From the NCBI GenBank assembly GCA_000398025.1, contig ASKX01000003.1:6868-70867 (forward strand): 64,000 nt of DNA, in the 5' to 3' direction. This document shows, in pieces, positions 49,450-58,391 of this stretch (its first letter is position 1; each line of letters begins with the position of its first letter). The position numbers were made by a program, and so were the translations under genes. Origin of the DNA: Candidatus Paceibacter normanii SCGC AAA255-P19. Lineage in GTDB: Bacteria > Patescibacteriota > Minisyncoccia > Minisyncoccales > Paceibacteraceae. The notes beneath the pieces were generated by a model. It had not been told where the DNA came from. It worked only from the letters and a program-made list of their open reading frames with translations, and did no database searches.

Positions 49450-50562
49450 ATGCTTTGGACGCCCTTAAAATTAATTCCCAAAACATCTTTGGGAATAGAC
49501 ATTGGCACTTCTTCCATCAAGATAGTGGAATTGAGCAAATCTAGAGAAAGAGAGAGGTTAAAAAATTACGGAGAGATAGAGGCCTCGGTCCTTTATCAGA
49601 AACCCTTTAGAACATTTGAAAAAAACACCCTTTTATTCTCTTCCCGAGATGTTGCCAAAGCCATAAAAGCAATAATCGAAGAAGCAGGGATGAAGACCCG
49701 TCAGGCGGTTTTTTCCATCCCCGATTTTTCCAGTTTTTTTACCACTTTTGATCTGCCGTCCATGGCCAAAGAAGAATTGTCTCAGGCCGTCACTTACGAA
49801 GCCAGGCGACACATTCCTTTACCTTTGGGAGAAGTAACCATTGACTGGGAAGTAATTGAAGGCCAGCTTTCCGACCAGAAAAAGTCCTCTCTGAAGGTTC
49901 TTTTAGTTGCTGTTCCTAATGAGGTTATTAATCAATATCGAGAGATTGCCAAATTTTCTGAGCTTGAACTCTTTGCCCTAGAAGCCGAAGTGTTTGGTTT
50001 GGTAAGGTCGCTGGTTTCTGAAGATGAAAAAAGAGTAATCTTTTTGGTAGATATTGGCGCCCAAAGCACTACTTGTAGCATTATTGAAAAAAAGGTTCTT
50101 AAGAAGTCGCACAGCTTTAATGCTTCTGGAAACGAACTGACTGAACAGGTAGCTAAGAGTTTATCGGTTGGTTACAAAACAGCCAAGGATCTCAAAGAGA
50201 AATATGGATTGGAGAATATTCCTCTTCCCCGAGCCCATCTCCCCGTTTCCTCTGAAAGTAAAAGCATTAGAGAAATTCTTCTGCCCCTAATTGATATAAT
50301 CTTAAGAGAAATTGAAAATGTAGCCAGTAATCTTTATCAGATAGAAGGAAAAGAGGTTCAAAAATTCATCATTGCCGGCGGCACAGCTCTTATCCCGGGA
50401 TTGCCAGAATATTTCCAGGACTATCTCAAAAAGGAAGTAGAGGTGGCCGACCCTTTTGCTAAAATTTTTTACCCACCAATTCTAGAAAAAACAATAAAAA
50501 AAATGGGGCCAGCTTATGCTATTGCCGTGGGTATGGCTCAGCGTGGGTTAGAACAAAAATAA
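49450..50562 (+). CDS. pilM: Type IV pilus assembly protein PilM (locus 2)
   Basis: An actin-like protein, second copy in the window. Motifs: SLGIDIGTSSIKIVELSK, LPSMAKEELSQAVTYEARRH, FLVDIGAQSTTCSI and FIIAGGTALIPGLPEYF. ATG 49450 is chosen because the upstream TTG at 49423 lies within the -10 region; AAAGGAG lies only two bases before the ATG. It heads a pilM-N-O-P-like-pilB-RR-pilT-pilC unit. It is clearly diverged from the locus 1 PilM rather than a recent duplicate. Confidence 0.93.
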   Translation: MLWTPLKLIPKTSLGIDIGTSSIKIVELSKSRERERLKNYGEIEASVLYQKPFRTFEKNTLLFSSRDVAKAIKAIIEEAGMKTRQAVFSIPDFSSFFTTFDLPSMAKEELSQAVTYEARRHIPLPLGEVTIDWEVIEGQLSDQKKSSLKVLLVAVPNEVINQYREIAKFSELELFALEAEVFGLVRSLVSEDEKRVIFLVDIGAQSTTCSIIEKKVLKKSHSFNASGNELTEQVAKSLSVGYKTAKDLKEKYGLENIPLPRAHLPVSSESKSIREILLPLIDIILREIENVASNLYQIEGKEVQKFIIAGGTALIPGLPEYFQDYLKKEVEVADPFAKIFYPPILEKTIKKMGPAYAIAVGMAQRGLEQK

Positions 50563-50564
50563 TC

Positions 50565-51095
50565 ATGGAAATTATTCCCAAAGTAGCTCCCAAATTACCT
50601 CCTTGGCAAAATATTCTTTTTTATATTTCGCTAATCACCCTCTTGGTCGTCTTTTTGGGCTATTTTGTTTTGGATTATTTTTTAAACAATGCTTCAAAAG
50701 CCCTGGAAGGCCTAGAGGAAACCTTGACTCAAGAGAAAACTTCTTCTGAAGTGGTTTTGGAAGAGAAAGTGTTTGGTTACCAGAAAAAAATTACTGATTT
50801 TTCCAAACTAATTGACGAACATCTTTTTACCTCCAATTTCCTTACTTTTCTAGAAGAAACTTGTCATCCTAAGGTTAAGTTTTCTCAACTTAGTTTAGAC
50901 GCGGCAGAAAATAAAGCCGTTCTTTTGGGTGAAGCGGAAAATTTTTCCGCCTTGGGCCAACAGATTACAATTTTCAAGAAAGAGCCAGTTGTTGAAAATG
51001 TGAGTCTGTCAAATATCTTGATTGGCAAAATGGGAAAAGTTGATTTTGATTTAAAACTCTTCCTTCAACCCCAACTATTTAGTTCAAATGAATAA
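50565..51095 (+). CDS. pilN: PilN-like pilus alignment protein (locus 2)
   Basis: A 176-residue bitopic protein: short N-terminal tail (MEIIPKVAPKLPPWQN), membrane helix (about 18-40), then coiled coil and a small periplasmic domain. The call rests on topology and gene order. It starts two bases after pilM and overlaps the next gene by eight bases. Confidence 0.75.
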   Translation: MEIIPKVAPKLPPWQNILFYISLITLLVVFLGYFVLDYFLNNASKALEGLEETLTQEKTSSEVVLEEKVFGYQKKITDFSKLIDEHLFTSNFLTFLEETCHPKVKFSQLSLDAAENKAVLLGEAENFSALGQQITIFKKEPVVENVSLSNILIGKMGKVDFDLKLFLQPQLFSSNE

Positions 51096-51612
51096 AATTA
51101 TTACCATTTCCGTTTTATTTTTTCTCGCTTTAGCCTGGGGAATATTTTTTGTTGGCCCTAAGAATGAAGAATTTAGTTCAATAAAAAAAGAAATTGAGGC
51201 AAAGAAAACCGAGCTGCGGTATAAAGAAGAATATTTTACCAATTTAGAACAAGTTTCCCGAGAACTGGAAAATTATGAAACCCAGCTCGCTAAAATTGAT
51301 TCCACTCTTCCTGAAAGTCCGGAATTGCCCGCTCTCTTTGATTTTCTTCAAAAATCAGCTGCCCGTTCAGGACTGGTTCTAACAGGACTGAACGTGGTTT
51401 CGGCTATTTCTCTTCCGTCTGCCAAAGAAAAAACAGGGTTTAAAGAGACCCGTCTTGATTTAATTTTAACTGGTTCCTATTCAACGCTTAAAAGTTTTCT
51501 TTCTGAATTAGAAAAATCAGCTAGGCTGATTGAGGTGGAATTGCTTACTCTTGCTTCTGGCAAAGAGGGGATAATTAGCTCTAAAATAAGAATAAAGGTC
51601 AACTCGTATTAA
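51088..51612 (+). CDS. pilO: PilO-like pilus alignment protein (locus 2)
   Basis: A 174-residue protein with an N-terminal membrane helix (about 4-21), coiled coil (about 28-70) and a ferredoxin-like domain with the PilO-type stretch LPALFDFLQKSAARSGLVL. It follows the pilN-like gene with an eight-base overlap. Confidence 0.8.
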   Translation: MNKIITISVLFFLALAWGIFFVGPKNEEFSSIKKEIEAKKTELRYKEEYFTNLEQVSRELENYETQLAKIDSTLPESPELPALFDFLQKSAARSGLVLTGLNVVSAISLPSAKEKTGFKETRLDLILTGSYSTLKSFLSELEKSARLIEVELLTLASGKEGIISSKIRIKVNSY

Positions 51613-51625
51613 AATTTAAATTATT

Positions 51626-51907
51626 GTGGCTGTCACTTTTCTCGAAAAAAGAAAAAGATTAAGATTTTTAATGCCGGTTTTGGCTGGAATAGTTTTAATT
51701 ACAGCCGTTATTATTTGGCGAGGTTTTTTTGTCAAAGAAGAGCCCTTTCCTACTGAAGAACCTTCACGGCTAACCCACGAGGTAGAAATAAATTTCCAGG
51801 TCTTAGAAAGCACTAAACTGGAGAATTTACAAGTTTTTGAAAAAACCCCTCCCTTGGAAGAGGAAGCCGGTCGAGAAAACCCCTTCTTACCCTCTCAAAA
51901 AAAATGA
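51626..51907 (+). CDS. Small membrane protein of pilus locus 2
   Basis: A 93-residue protein starting at GTG (MAVTFLEKRKRLRFLMPVL), with one membrane helix (about 12-31) and a tail rich in Pro/Glu ending near ENPFLPSQKK. It occupies the PilP position; the design matches the small protein at the end of locus 1, which ends in DPFR. No PilP domain is recognised. It overlaps pilB by four bases. Confidence 0.55.
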   Translation: MAVTFLEKRKRLRFLMPVLAGIVLITAVIIWRGFFVKEEPFPTEEPSRLTHEVEINFQVLESTKLENLQVFEKTPPLEEEAGRENPFLPSQKK

Positions 51908-53625
51908 GCTTAATTCAACAACTAGTCAAAAAAGGAGTTTTAGAAAAAGAGAAAGCCACCTCTTTAGAATTTGAGATCAAAGAGAGTGGCAAGAAAGAAG
52001 AAGAAGTGATTTTGGAAAAGGGAATTACCAGCGAAGAGTCTTTGTTTAATCTAAAAAGTGAAAACTTAAAAATACCCCTGAAAGAGGTAGCCGCTCAAGA
52101 CATTTCTTTAGAAACTTTAGAGTTGATCCCTGAAGAAACCGCCAAGCATTATCAAATGATCCCCCTAAAGAAAAAAGAAAATCTTTTAGAGGTAGGAATG
52201 ATTTATCCTGAAGATCTCAAAACCCAGGAAGCTCTGAAATTCTTAGCTCGCCGCGAGAGGTTTAGTTTCCGAGTTTTTCTAATTACCCCTACCACTTTTA
52301 ACAACCTCTTAAAACAATACCGTACCTTAAGAAGAGAAGTTGGCCAGGCCTTAGAAGAGCTGGAGACCGAATTGAAGACTGAAAAGATTCGGCTTCCCAG
52401 AACAGCCGCTGAGTTTGAAAGGCTGGCTGAAGAAGCTCCGATCACCAAAATTGTGGCTGTAGTTTTAAGGCACGCCGTTGAAAGTAAGGCCTCGGATATC
52501 CATATTGAGCCCACTCGGAAGAAGTTAAGAGTACGTTTTAGATTATTAGGATTTCTTCATTCTTCCATCCTTTTGCCTTTAAGGATTCACCCCGCCGTAG
52601 TGGCTAGAGTTAAAATCCTTTCCAATTTAAAGATTGACGAAACTAGAATTCCCCAAGACGGGAGGTTTTCTACTAAAATAGATAATAAAGACATTGATTT
52701 TCGAGTCTCTACTTTCCCTACTACCTTAGGAGAGAAGGCAGCAATTAGAGTTTTAGATCCTTCGATGGGAATGAAAGAATTTGGAGAATTGGGGTTGGAA
52801 GGTAGAAATTATGAGACAACCAACCGAGCCACTAAAAAACCTTACGGCCTTATCTTGACCTGCGGGCCAACTGGCTGTGGCAAAACCACCACTCTTTATG
52901 CTTTCTTGACTCGCTTAAACAAAGAAGAAAAAAACATTGTTACCTTAGAAGATCCGGTGGAGTATTTTATTGAGGGAGTAAATCAATCCCAAATTAGGCC
53001 GGAAATCGGCTACGACTTCCCGATTGGCTTGCGGCACGTTCTTCGTCAAGACCCCGACATTATTATGGTGGGTGAAATCCGAGACGAAGAAACGGCTTCC
53101 TTAGTTATCCATGCAGCCTTAACCGGCCACTTAGTTTTGTCCACCCTTCATACCTCCAATGCTTTAGGAGCTATTCCCCGACTGATTGATTTGGGAATTC
53201 AACCTTATTTGATTTCTCCCACTTTGAATTGTATTGTTTCCCAAAGGTTGGTTAGAAGACTGTGTGATGATTGTAAAAAGAAGGTTAGGCCTAAAAAAGA
53301 GATTAAGGATTTAATCCTTAAAGAGGTAGAAAATCTTCCTCCCCAAGTTAAAAAAACAGTTAAAGTCCCCAAACCTTTAATGATTTGGGAGGCCCAGGGC
53401 TGTAAAAAATGTAACAATGAAGGTTTCAGCGGTCGGGTTGCTCTTTTCGAAGTTTTAGAAATGTCTGATAACTTAGAAGATATAATTTTAGAAATGCCTA
53501 CTGTAGAAAAAATCGCTGGAGAGGCGAAGCTGCAAGGTATGGTTAATATGAAACAGGACGGCATCCTCAAGGTTTTAAGCGGAACAACGACTATTGAGGA
53601 AATTTTAAGAACAACCGAAGAATGA
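51904..53625 (+). CDS. pilB: Type IV pilus assembly ATPase PilB (locus 2)
   Basis: A hexameric extension ATPase, second copy. An N-terminal MshEN-like domain precedes SKASDIHIEPTRKKLRVRFR; Walker A is GPTGCGKTTTLY, Walker B region IMVGEIRDEETA. Unlike the locus 1 copy it keeps the full tetracysteine zinc motif (LCDDCKKK and GCKKCNNEGF). The stop is overlapped by a dispersed palindromic element. Confidence 0.95.
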   Translation: MSLIQQLVKKGVLEKEKATSLEFEIKESGKKEEEVILEKGITSEESLFNLKSENLKIPLKEVAAQDISLETLELIPEETAKHYQMIPLKKKENLLEVGMIYPEDLKTQEALKFLARRERFSFRVFLITPTTFNNLLKQYRTLRREVGQALEELETELKTEKIRLPRTAAEFERLAEEAPITKIVAVVLRHAVESKASDIHIEPTRKKLRVRFRLLGFLHSSILLPLRIHPAVVARVKILSNLKIDETRIPQDGRFSTKIDNKDIDFRVSTFPTTLGEKAAIRVLDPSMGMKEFGELGLEGRNYETTNRATKKPYGLILTCGPTGCGKTTTLYAFLTRLNKEEKNIVTLEDPVEYFIEGVNQSQIRPEIGYDFPIGLRHVLRQDPDIIMVGEIRDEETASLVIHAALTGHLVLSTLHTSNALGAIPRLIDLGIQPYLISPTLNCIVSQRLVRRLCDDCKKKVRPKKEIKDLILKEVENLPPQVKKTVKVPKPLMIWEAQGCKKCNNEGFSGRVALFEVLEMSDNLEDIILEMPTVEKIAGEAKLQGMVNMKQDGILKVLSGTTTIEEILRTTEE

Positions 53626-53675
53626 TGAGAACCTTGTCCTCATCATTACCTTCGCTTTTATAAATAAAAGCTCGG
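53624..53675 (-). repeat. Bipartite palindromic element at the pilB 3' end
   Basis: In minus orientation: CGAG, first palindrome CTTTTAT/ATAAAAG, linker GCGAAGGTAAT, second palindrome GATGAGG/TCTCATC type arms. It lies between pilB and the response regulator. Confidence 0.75.
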
Positions 53676-53689
53676 TGAATAATAAAAAT

Positions 53690-54068
53690 ATGGTGAAGAT
53701 GATGAAGAAAATTTTGCTAGTTGAAGACGACCCATTTTTAATAGATATTTACACCACTAAATTGAAAGAAGTGGGATTTTCGGTAGAAGTGGCTACTGAT
53801 GGGGAAGAAGGAGTGAAAAAAGCTAAAGAGCTTTCCCTCGATTTAATAGTTTTAGATATTGTCCTTCCTCAAATTGATGGTTGGGAGATTTTAAAAAAGA
53901 TTAAAGCCCATGCTCCCCTAAAAAATACCCCGGTGGTTATCTTGTCTAATCTTGGCCAAAAAAAATGAAGTCGAAAAAGGAATTAAATTGGGAGCGGCTA
54001 AATATCTAATCAAAGCTCACTATACCCCGAGCGAAGTAATTGCGGAAATTAAAAAAGTTTTACATTAA
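53690..54068 (+). pseudogene. Response regulator receiver, split by a one-base frameshift
   Basis: A CheY-like receiver: KKILLVEDDPFL, phospho-acceptor in LIVLDIVLPQIDGWEIL, VVILSNLGQ. The frame stops at 53966-53968 directly after an eight-A run (53958-53965). With one A less, translation continues NEVEKGIKLGAAKYLIKAH and ends at 54068, restoring the conserved Lys and the last helix. As read, the protein lacks these and would be inactive. Sequencing error, true mutation or slippage cannot be told apart here. It lies between pilB and pilT, the same place as the intact regulator at 10650 relative to its pilB. Confidence 0.75.
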
Positions 54069-54071
54069 TTT

Positions 54072-55142
54072 ATGAACAATTATCAGAAACAACTAAAAGA
54101 ATTGCTGTCGATTACTGTCCAAGAGCAATCCTCGGATTTACATTTTTCAATCGGTCACCCGCCGGTTTTACGTTTATCAGGCAGATTGATTCCTTTAATG
54201 AAAAGAAAAAACCTCTCGCCAGAAGACCTAAAAGGTTTAGCTGCAGCTTTAATGGCAGATGACCAAAAAGCCAGATTTGCCGCCCAAAAAGAAGTAGATT
54301 TTTCCTATAATTTCACTGAAAAAGGAGCTCGCTTCCGGGTAAATATTTTTCTTCAAAGCGGAGAAGTTTCTTGTGCTCTTCGTTTAATTCCAGCCAAAAT
54401 CCGAACTGTTGAAGAGTTAAATCTTCCGCCGGTTTTGCATGAGTTCACCAGATCCTCTCAAGGGTTTGTTTTAATTACCGGGCCTTCCTCTCAAGGAAAA
54501 TCTACTACTTTAGCCGCCCTTGTCGACGAAGTCAATCATACTCGGACCGACCACATTATCACTATTGAAGATCCTATTGAATATGTTTTTACTGACGACC
54601 GGGCCATCATTGACCAGAGAGAGGTTTATCAAGATACTCTTTCTTTCTCTCGGGCTCTGCGTTCTACTTTCCGCCAAGACCCCGACGTAATTATGGTGGG
54701 TGAAATGCGCGACCCTGAAACCATCGCCACCGCTATTACAGCTGCTGAAACCGGTCATTTAGTTTTTGCTACTCTTCATACTAATTCCGCTGCCCAAACC
54801 ATTCACCGAGTAGTTGATAGTTTTCCTTCTTCCCAGCAAGACCAAATCCGAGCTCAATTGTCGGGTTCTCTTTTGGGAGTGGTTTCCCAACGACTCATCC
54901 CTAGAATTAAAGGCGGCTTGATTCCAGCCTGCGAGGTAATGATTTCCAGCCCCGCTGTAGCTAATCTAATCCGAGAGAACAAAATTCATGAGCTTCCCTT
55001 AGTAATTGAAACTTCAGCTGAAAGAGGAATGATCTCTTTGAACCGAGCTCTGGCTAATTTAGTAAAAAGAAAAGAAATTTCCCTAGAAAACGCCCTAACT
55101 TATTCCTTGAATCCAGCCGAGCTAAAGATGCTCATCCGCTAA
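54072..55142 (+). CDS. pilT: Twitching motility ATPase PilT
   Basis: The retraction ATPase of type IV pili. At 356 residues it lacks the long N-terminal domain of PilB. SSDLHFSIGHPPVLRLSG is the PAS-like N-terminus; Walker A is GPSSQGKSTTLAALV (the usual T-G-S replaced by S-S-Q), Walker B region VIMVGEMRDPETI, and AVANLIRENK corresponds to the AIRNLIRE motif needed for retraction. It is only in locus 2, so locus 1 must share it or not retract. The stop overlaps the pilC start. Confidence 0.94.
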   Translation: MNNYQKQLKELLSITVQEQSSDLHFSIGHPPVLRLSGRLIPLMKRKNLSPEDLKGLAAALMADDQKARFAAQKEVDFSYNFTEKGARFRVNIFLQSGEVSCALRLIPAKIRTVEELNLPPVLHEFTRSSQGFVLITGPSSQGKSTTLAALVDEVNHTRTDHIITIEDPIEYVFTDDRAIIDQREVYQDTLSFSRALRSTFRQDPDVIMVGEMRDPETIATAITAAETGHLVFATLHTNSAAQTIHRVVDSFPSSQQDQIRAQLSGSLLGVVSQRLIPRIKGGLIPACEVMISSPAVANLIRENKIHELPLVIETSAERGMISLNRALANLVKRKEISLENALTYSLNPAELKMLIR

Positions 55143-56347
55143 TGAAGTTTAACTATCAGGCCAGAAACAAAAAAGGGGAAGTTCAATCAGGTACTGTTGA
55201 GGCCTCTTCCAGAGAAGCAGCCATTGTTCTTTTACAAAAACATGGATTATATGTCACCGTTTTAGAAAAAGCCGAAGCTCCTCCGGTTTATGCCAAAAGA
55301 ATAAAAATTTTTGAAAAAGTTTCGGCTAAAGAACTAGTTTTATTTTCTCGGCAGCTCTCCATTCTTTTTAAATCAAAGGTTTCCTTAGTCGAATCCTTGC
55401 AGGTGCTAGCTATTCAAACCAAGAATGCTAGTTTTAAAGAAAAAATTTTTAGGTTAGCTGAAGATGTTGAAGGCGGCACTTCTCTTTCTGGTGCTCTTTC
55501 CCGTCATCCTAAAGTCTTCACCTCTTTTTATGTTGCTATGGTTAAAGCCGGGGAAACCTCGGGAAAATTATCTGAAGCTTTAAGCTATTTAGCTGAGCAC
55601 TTAGAAAGAGAATATCACTTGGCTTCCCGAATAAAAGGAGCGATGCTTTATCCGGCGGTGATTGTTTTGGTAGCTGTGGTGGTGCTGGCTTTAATGATGT
55701 TTTTTGTTGTTCCCCAGCTTACCAAAGTTCTTACTGAGACCGGGGGAGAGCTGCCGGCCGTTACTAGAATGATTATTGGCCTTTCTGACTTTTTAAAACA
55801 CTGGGGTTGGACATTAATTTTGATAATTATTGGTATGACCATAGCCATCTTCAGGTATCATCGTACCAAAAAAGGCAAAGAATTTTTTGATAAGTTTTTT
55901 CTCCGGCTTCCTCTAATTAGCCCTCTGATAAAAATGGTTCATTTATCTCGTTTTGCTGAAAACCTTTCTACTCTAATTTCCGGCGGCTTGCCCATCGCTC
56001 AGGCCTTAGAAACTACCGGTAATATTGTCGGCAATGCTGTTTATAAAGAAATTATTTTTAAAGCCAGAGACGAGGTAAGAAAAGGGGAGCCCATTTCTTC
56101 GGTGCTGGCTCGTTTTCCCGGCGCTTTCCCGCCAGTCTTTACTCAGATGGCTTTGGTCGGAGAAAGGACGGGTACCTTAGATAAAACTTTGATGAATTTG
56201 GTTGATTTTTATCAAGAAGAAGTTGACAGAACAATTAATAATCTTTTGGGAATTTTAGAGCCGCTTTTGATCGTCTTTTTAGGATTGGTTGTGGCTGGTT
56301 TGATGGCGGCCATTTTGATGCCTCTTTACCGCATGGCCGGCATCTAG
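55142..56347 (+). CDS. pilC: Type IV pilus platform protein PilC (locus 2)
   Basis: A GspF-family protein of 401 residues with two GspF domains (about 65-190 and 270-390) and three membrane regions. Characteristic stretches are FSRQLSILFKSKVSLVESLQ and GGLPIAQALETTGNIVG. It overlaps pilT by one base. A long inverted repeat follows before the pilin genes. Confidence 0.95.
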   Translation: MKFNYQARNKKGEVQSGTVEASSREAAIVLLQKHGLYVTVLEKAEAPPVYAKRIKIFEKVSAKELVLFSRQLSILFKSKVSLVESLQVLAIQTKNASFKEKIFRLAEDVEGGTSLSGALSRHPKVFTSFYVAMVKAGETSGKLSEALSYLAEHLEREYHLASRIKGAMLYPAVIVLVAVVVLALMMFFVVPQLTKVLTETGGELPAVTRMIIGLSDFLKHWGWTLILIIIGMTIAIFRYHRTKKGKEFFDKFFLRLPLISPLIKMVHLSRFAENLSTLISGGLPIAQALETTGNIVGNAVYKEIIFKARDEVRKGEPISSVLARFPGAFPPVFTQMALVGERTGTLDKTLMNLVDFYQEEVDRTINNLLGILEPLLIVFLGLVVAGLMAAILMPLYRMAGI

Positions 56348-56357
56348 TTTTCCACTT

Positions 56358-56452
56358 GCCCCGTTAGAGTGGAGCATTATACAATAAAGTAACTTGATTA
56401 TTTTTAGAGGGCCCGAGAATAAGGGTTACTCTAACGGGGCTTGCTTTTTTAT
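56358..56452 (+). terminator. Long inverted repeat with U-tract between pilC and the pilins
   Basis: GCCCCGTTAGAGT (56358-56370) and ACTCTAACGGGGC (56428-56440) form a perfect 13-bp stem around 57 bases, followed by TTGCTTTTTTATTTT. It reads as an intrinsic terminator with a large, possibly structured loop; it could also be a small RNA or an attenuator controlling the pilin genes. Confidence 0.65.
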
Positions 56453-56475
56453 TTTGATATATTAGAATAAATTAA

Positions 56476-56967
56476 ATGAAAAGAGGTTTCACTTTAGTTG
56501 AGCACGAACGCTTGAAAAGCGGAGGGCGAAACGAGGGGTTTACCCTCGTTGAGCTACTGGTAGTGATTACCATTATTGGAATCTTATCCACTATGGTTTT
56601 GGTTTCTCTGGGCGGAGCCAGAGCTAAGGCCAGAGATGCTAAAAGAGAGTCAGATATTAGGCAGATTGTTTTAGCTATGGAATTAGATTACTCAGACGAT
56701 GAGAAGTATTCTCAATATACTCCTGACGAATGGGGAACAGTCAGAAAAATTTCCAAAGCTACCGGAAACTATTTAAATCCTGTTCCTATAGACCCAAAAG
56801 GCGCAGCTTACAGCTGGATAGATAATATTTCTGGTACTACCGGTTGCGATAATCAGAGCTACTGTCTTTTTGCCGAATTGGAAGCTGAAGTTGGCTATTT
56901 TTTTGGCGGCTCCAAAAAAGGAACCAGAAAATTAGAGGAGGCGCCAACAGGTTGTCCTTGTTGGTAA
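56476..56967 (+). CDS. Type IV pilin with duplicated leader-peptidase site
   Basis: A 163-residue major-pilin-like protein. The mature start GFTLVELLVVITIIGILSTM is canonical, but a second, shorter G-F-T-L-V-E occurs 17 residues earlier, directly after MKR. The 51 bases between are an in-frame copy of the dispersed palindromic element. The downstream part (RAKARDAKRESDIRQIVLAM, and a Cys pair near the end) is typical of pilins of this type. PilD must cut at the second site to expose the hydrophobic helix. Confidence 0.88.
   Translation: MKRGFTLVEHERLKSGGRNEGFTLVELLVVITIIGILSTMVLVSLGGARAKARDAKRESDIRQIVLAMELDYSDDEKYSQYTPDEWGTVRKISKATGNYLNPVPIDPKGAAYSWIDNISGTTGCDNQSYCLFAELEAEVGYFFGGSKKGTRKLEEAPTGCPCW
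56503..56557 (+). repeat. Palindromic element inside a pilin leader
   Basis: Contains CGCTT/AAGCG, linker GGAGGGCGAA and the palindrome AACGAGGG/CCCTCGTT with loop GTTTA. The right palindrome itself encodes part of the second G-F-T-L-V-E. Confidence 0.75.
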
Positions 56968-57014
56968 AAACTTTTATAAAGAAGGTCGAGAAATAATAAT
57001 CAACTATTACTAAT

Positions 57015-57458
57015 ATGAAAAAGAAAAAGGGATTTACCTTAATTGAATTATTGGTGGTCATTGCTGTCATTGGTATGCTGGCCTCCATTGTTTTGGTTCA
57101 GTTGGGGCCGGTCAGAGCCAAAGCCAGAGATGCTAAACGTCGTCAGGATTTCGCTCAGATAGCTCAAGCTATGGCTTTGTGCTATATAGATAAGGATTGC
57201 GGAGCCGGAGAAGACAAACACATTAAGCAGGCCGACATGCCAAGCTCAATTGATACCGATAACACTCCAGTCTTGTTAGGTTCAGTCCCCACTAAAACCG
57301 GTGACACAACTTATGCTTGGTGGACTAACGTTGGTGATGACCAAACCTATTGCATCTCTGTTGATTTGGAAACGGATGGTTATCTTTGTGCCTCCCGAGC
57401 CGGAGTGGTGGAAGGCAGCACTGTGCCTACGGCAATAAAAACCGGTTGTTGCAAATAA
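57015..57458 (+). CDS. Type IV pilin
   Basis: A 147-residue pilin with leader MKKKK, cleavage before Phe in [19 protein letters not shown], then VRAKARDAKRRQDFAQIAQA, a shared pattern with its two neighbours. Cys pairs occur near residues 56-62 and at the C-terminus. It lies 47 bases after the previous pilin. One of three tandem pilins, probably alternative or mixed subunits. Confidence 0.9.
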   Translation: MKKKKGFTLIELLVVIAVIGMLASIVLVQLGPVRAKARDAKRRQDFAQIAQAMALCYIDKDCGAGEDKHIKQADMPSSIDTDNTPVLLGSVPTKTGDTTYAWWTNVGDDQTYCISVDLETDGYLCASRAGVVEGSTVPTAIKTGCCK

Positions 57459-57523
57459 GTTTTTCAAAAATAACAAAGGTCGAACCTAACTTGTTAATGA
57501 TTATTAATCGGTAATTTGTTATC

Positions 57524-58039
57524 ATGATTCAACTATTCACTAGAAAACACCGCGGTTTTACTTTAATTGAATTATTGGTAGTTATCGCTATTATTGGAAT
57601 TTTAGCCGGGATTGTTTTGGTATCTTTGGGCGGCGCCAGAAGTAAAGCTAGAGATGCCGCCAGGCAATCTGATATGCGCCAGGTGGTAACTGCCCAAGAA
57701 ATGGTTTACGGCGACGATGAAGCTTATGAAACAGTAGCTGGCAGCACAACTGGAATTCCAGCCATTGCCAATAGCACTGGTACAGAATACTTCCCAGCTA
57801 CCAACGATCCCAAGTCAGGGTCTAATTATATCTGGCTGGATAATACCGTAGATTACGATGATACCGGTACCGCTTGCGTGATAGGGGAATATTTCTGTGG
57901 TTATGCTACCCTGGAAAATAAACCTGCCGAATGTACTGGTACTGCTTATTACTACGCCACCTCAGAGCAAGGAAGTAGGGTGGTTTGTGATACTGCCCCG
58001 GCCTACGATGCAGTTGCTAATGATTGCGCTTGCTACTAA
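57524..58039 (+). CDS. Type IV pilin
   Basis: A 171-residue pilin with leader [10 protein letters not shown], prepilin site [19 protein letters not shown] and the shared [16 protein letters not shown] stretch. Four Cys lie in the C-terminal half. It is followed by a strong terminator, ending the pilin cluster transcript. Confidence 0.92.
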   Translation: MIQLFTRKHRGFTLIELLVVIAIIGILAGIVLVSLGGARSKARDAARQSDMRQVVTAQEMVYGDDEAYETVAGSTTGIPAIANSTGTEYFPATNDPKSGSNYIWLDNTVDYDDTGTACVIGEYFCGYATLENKPAECTGTAYYYATSEQGSRVVCDTAPAYDAVANDCACY

Positions 58040-58055
58040 GAGAGTTTAGGGAGTC

Positions 58056-58085
58056 AAAAAACCGGCGGAAGCCGGTTTTTTCTTT
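58056..58085 (+). terminator. Rho-independent terminator after the pilins
   Basis: AAAACCGGC and GCCGGTTTT form a 9-bp stem with loop GGAA and a run of T. Confidence 0.92.
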
Positions 58086-58391
58086 GAATTAAAAATGTTA
58101 AAATCTAAGAATAATCATGATTATATTAATTCATCTTTTTTATTTTCCTTCTTGGCTTGGCAGCGGGATCCTTTTTAAACTGTATTATTTACCGCTTACA
58201 AACTGGTGAAGGGTTTTTAAAAGGCAGGTCTTTTTGCCCTTATTGTAAACACGAATTATCCTGGCCAGATTTAATCCCCGTCTTTAGCTTTCTATTATTG
58301 AAAGGCAAATGCCGCTATTGCCAAAAACCCATCTCTATCCAATACCCCTTAGTAGAGCTCGCCACTGCCCTAATTTTTTTATTAATTTTCG

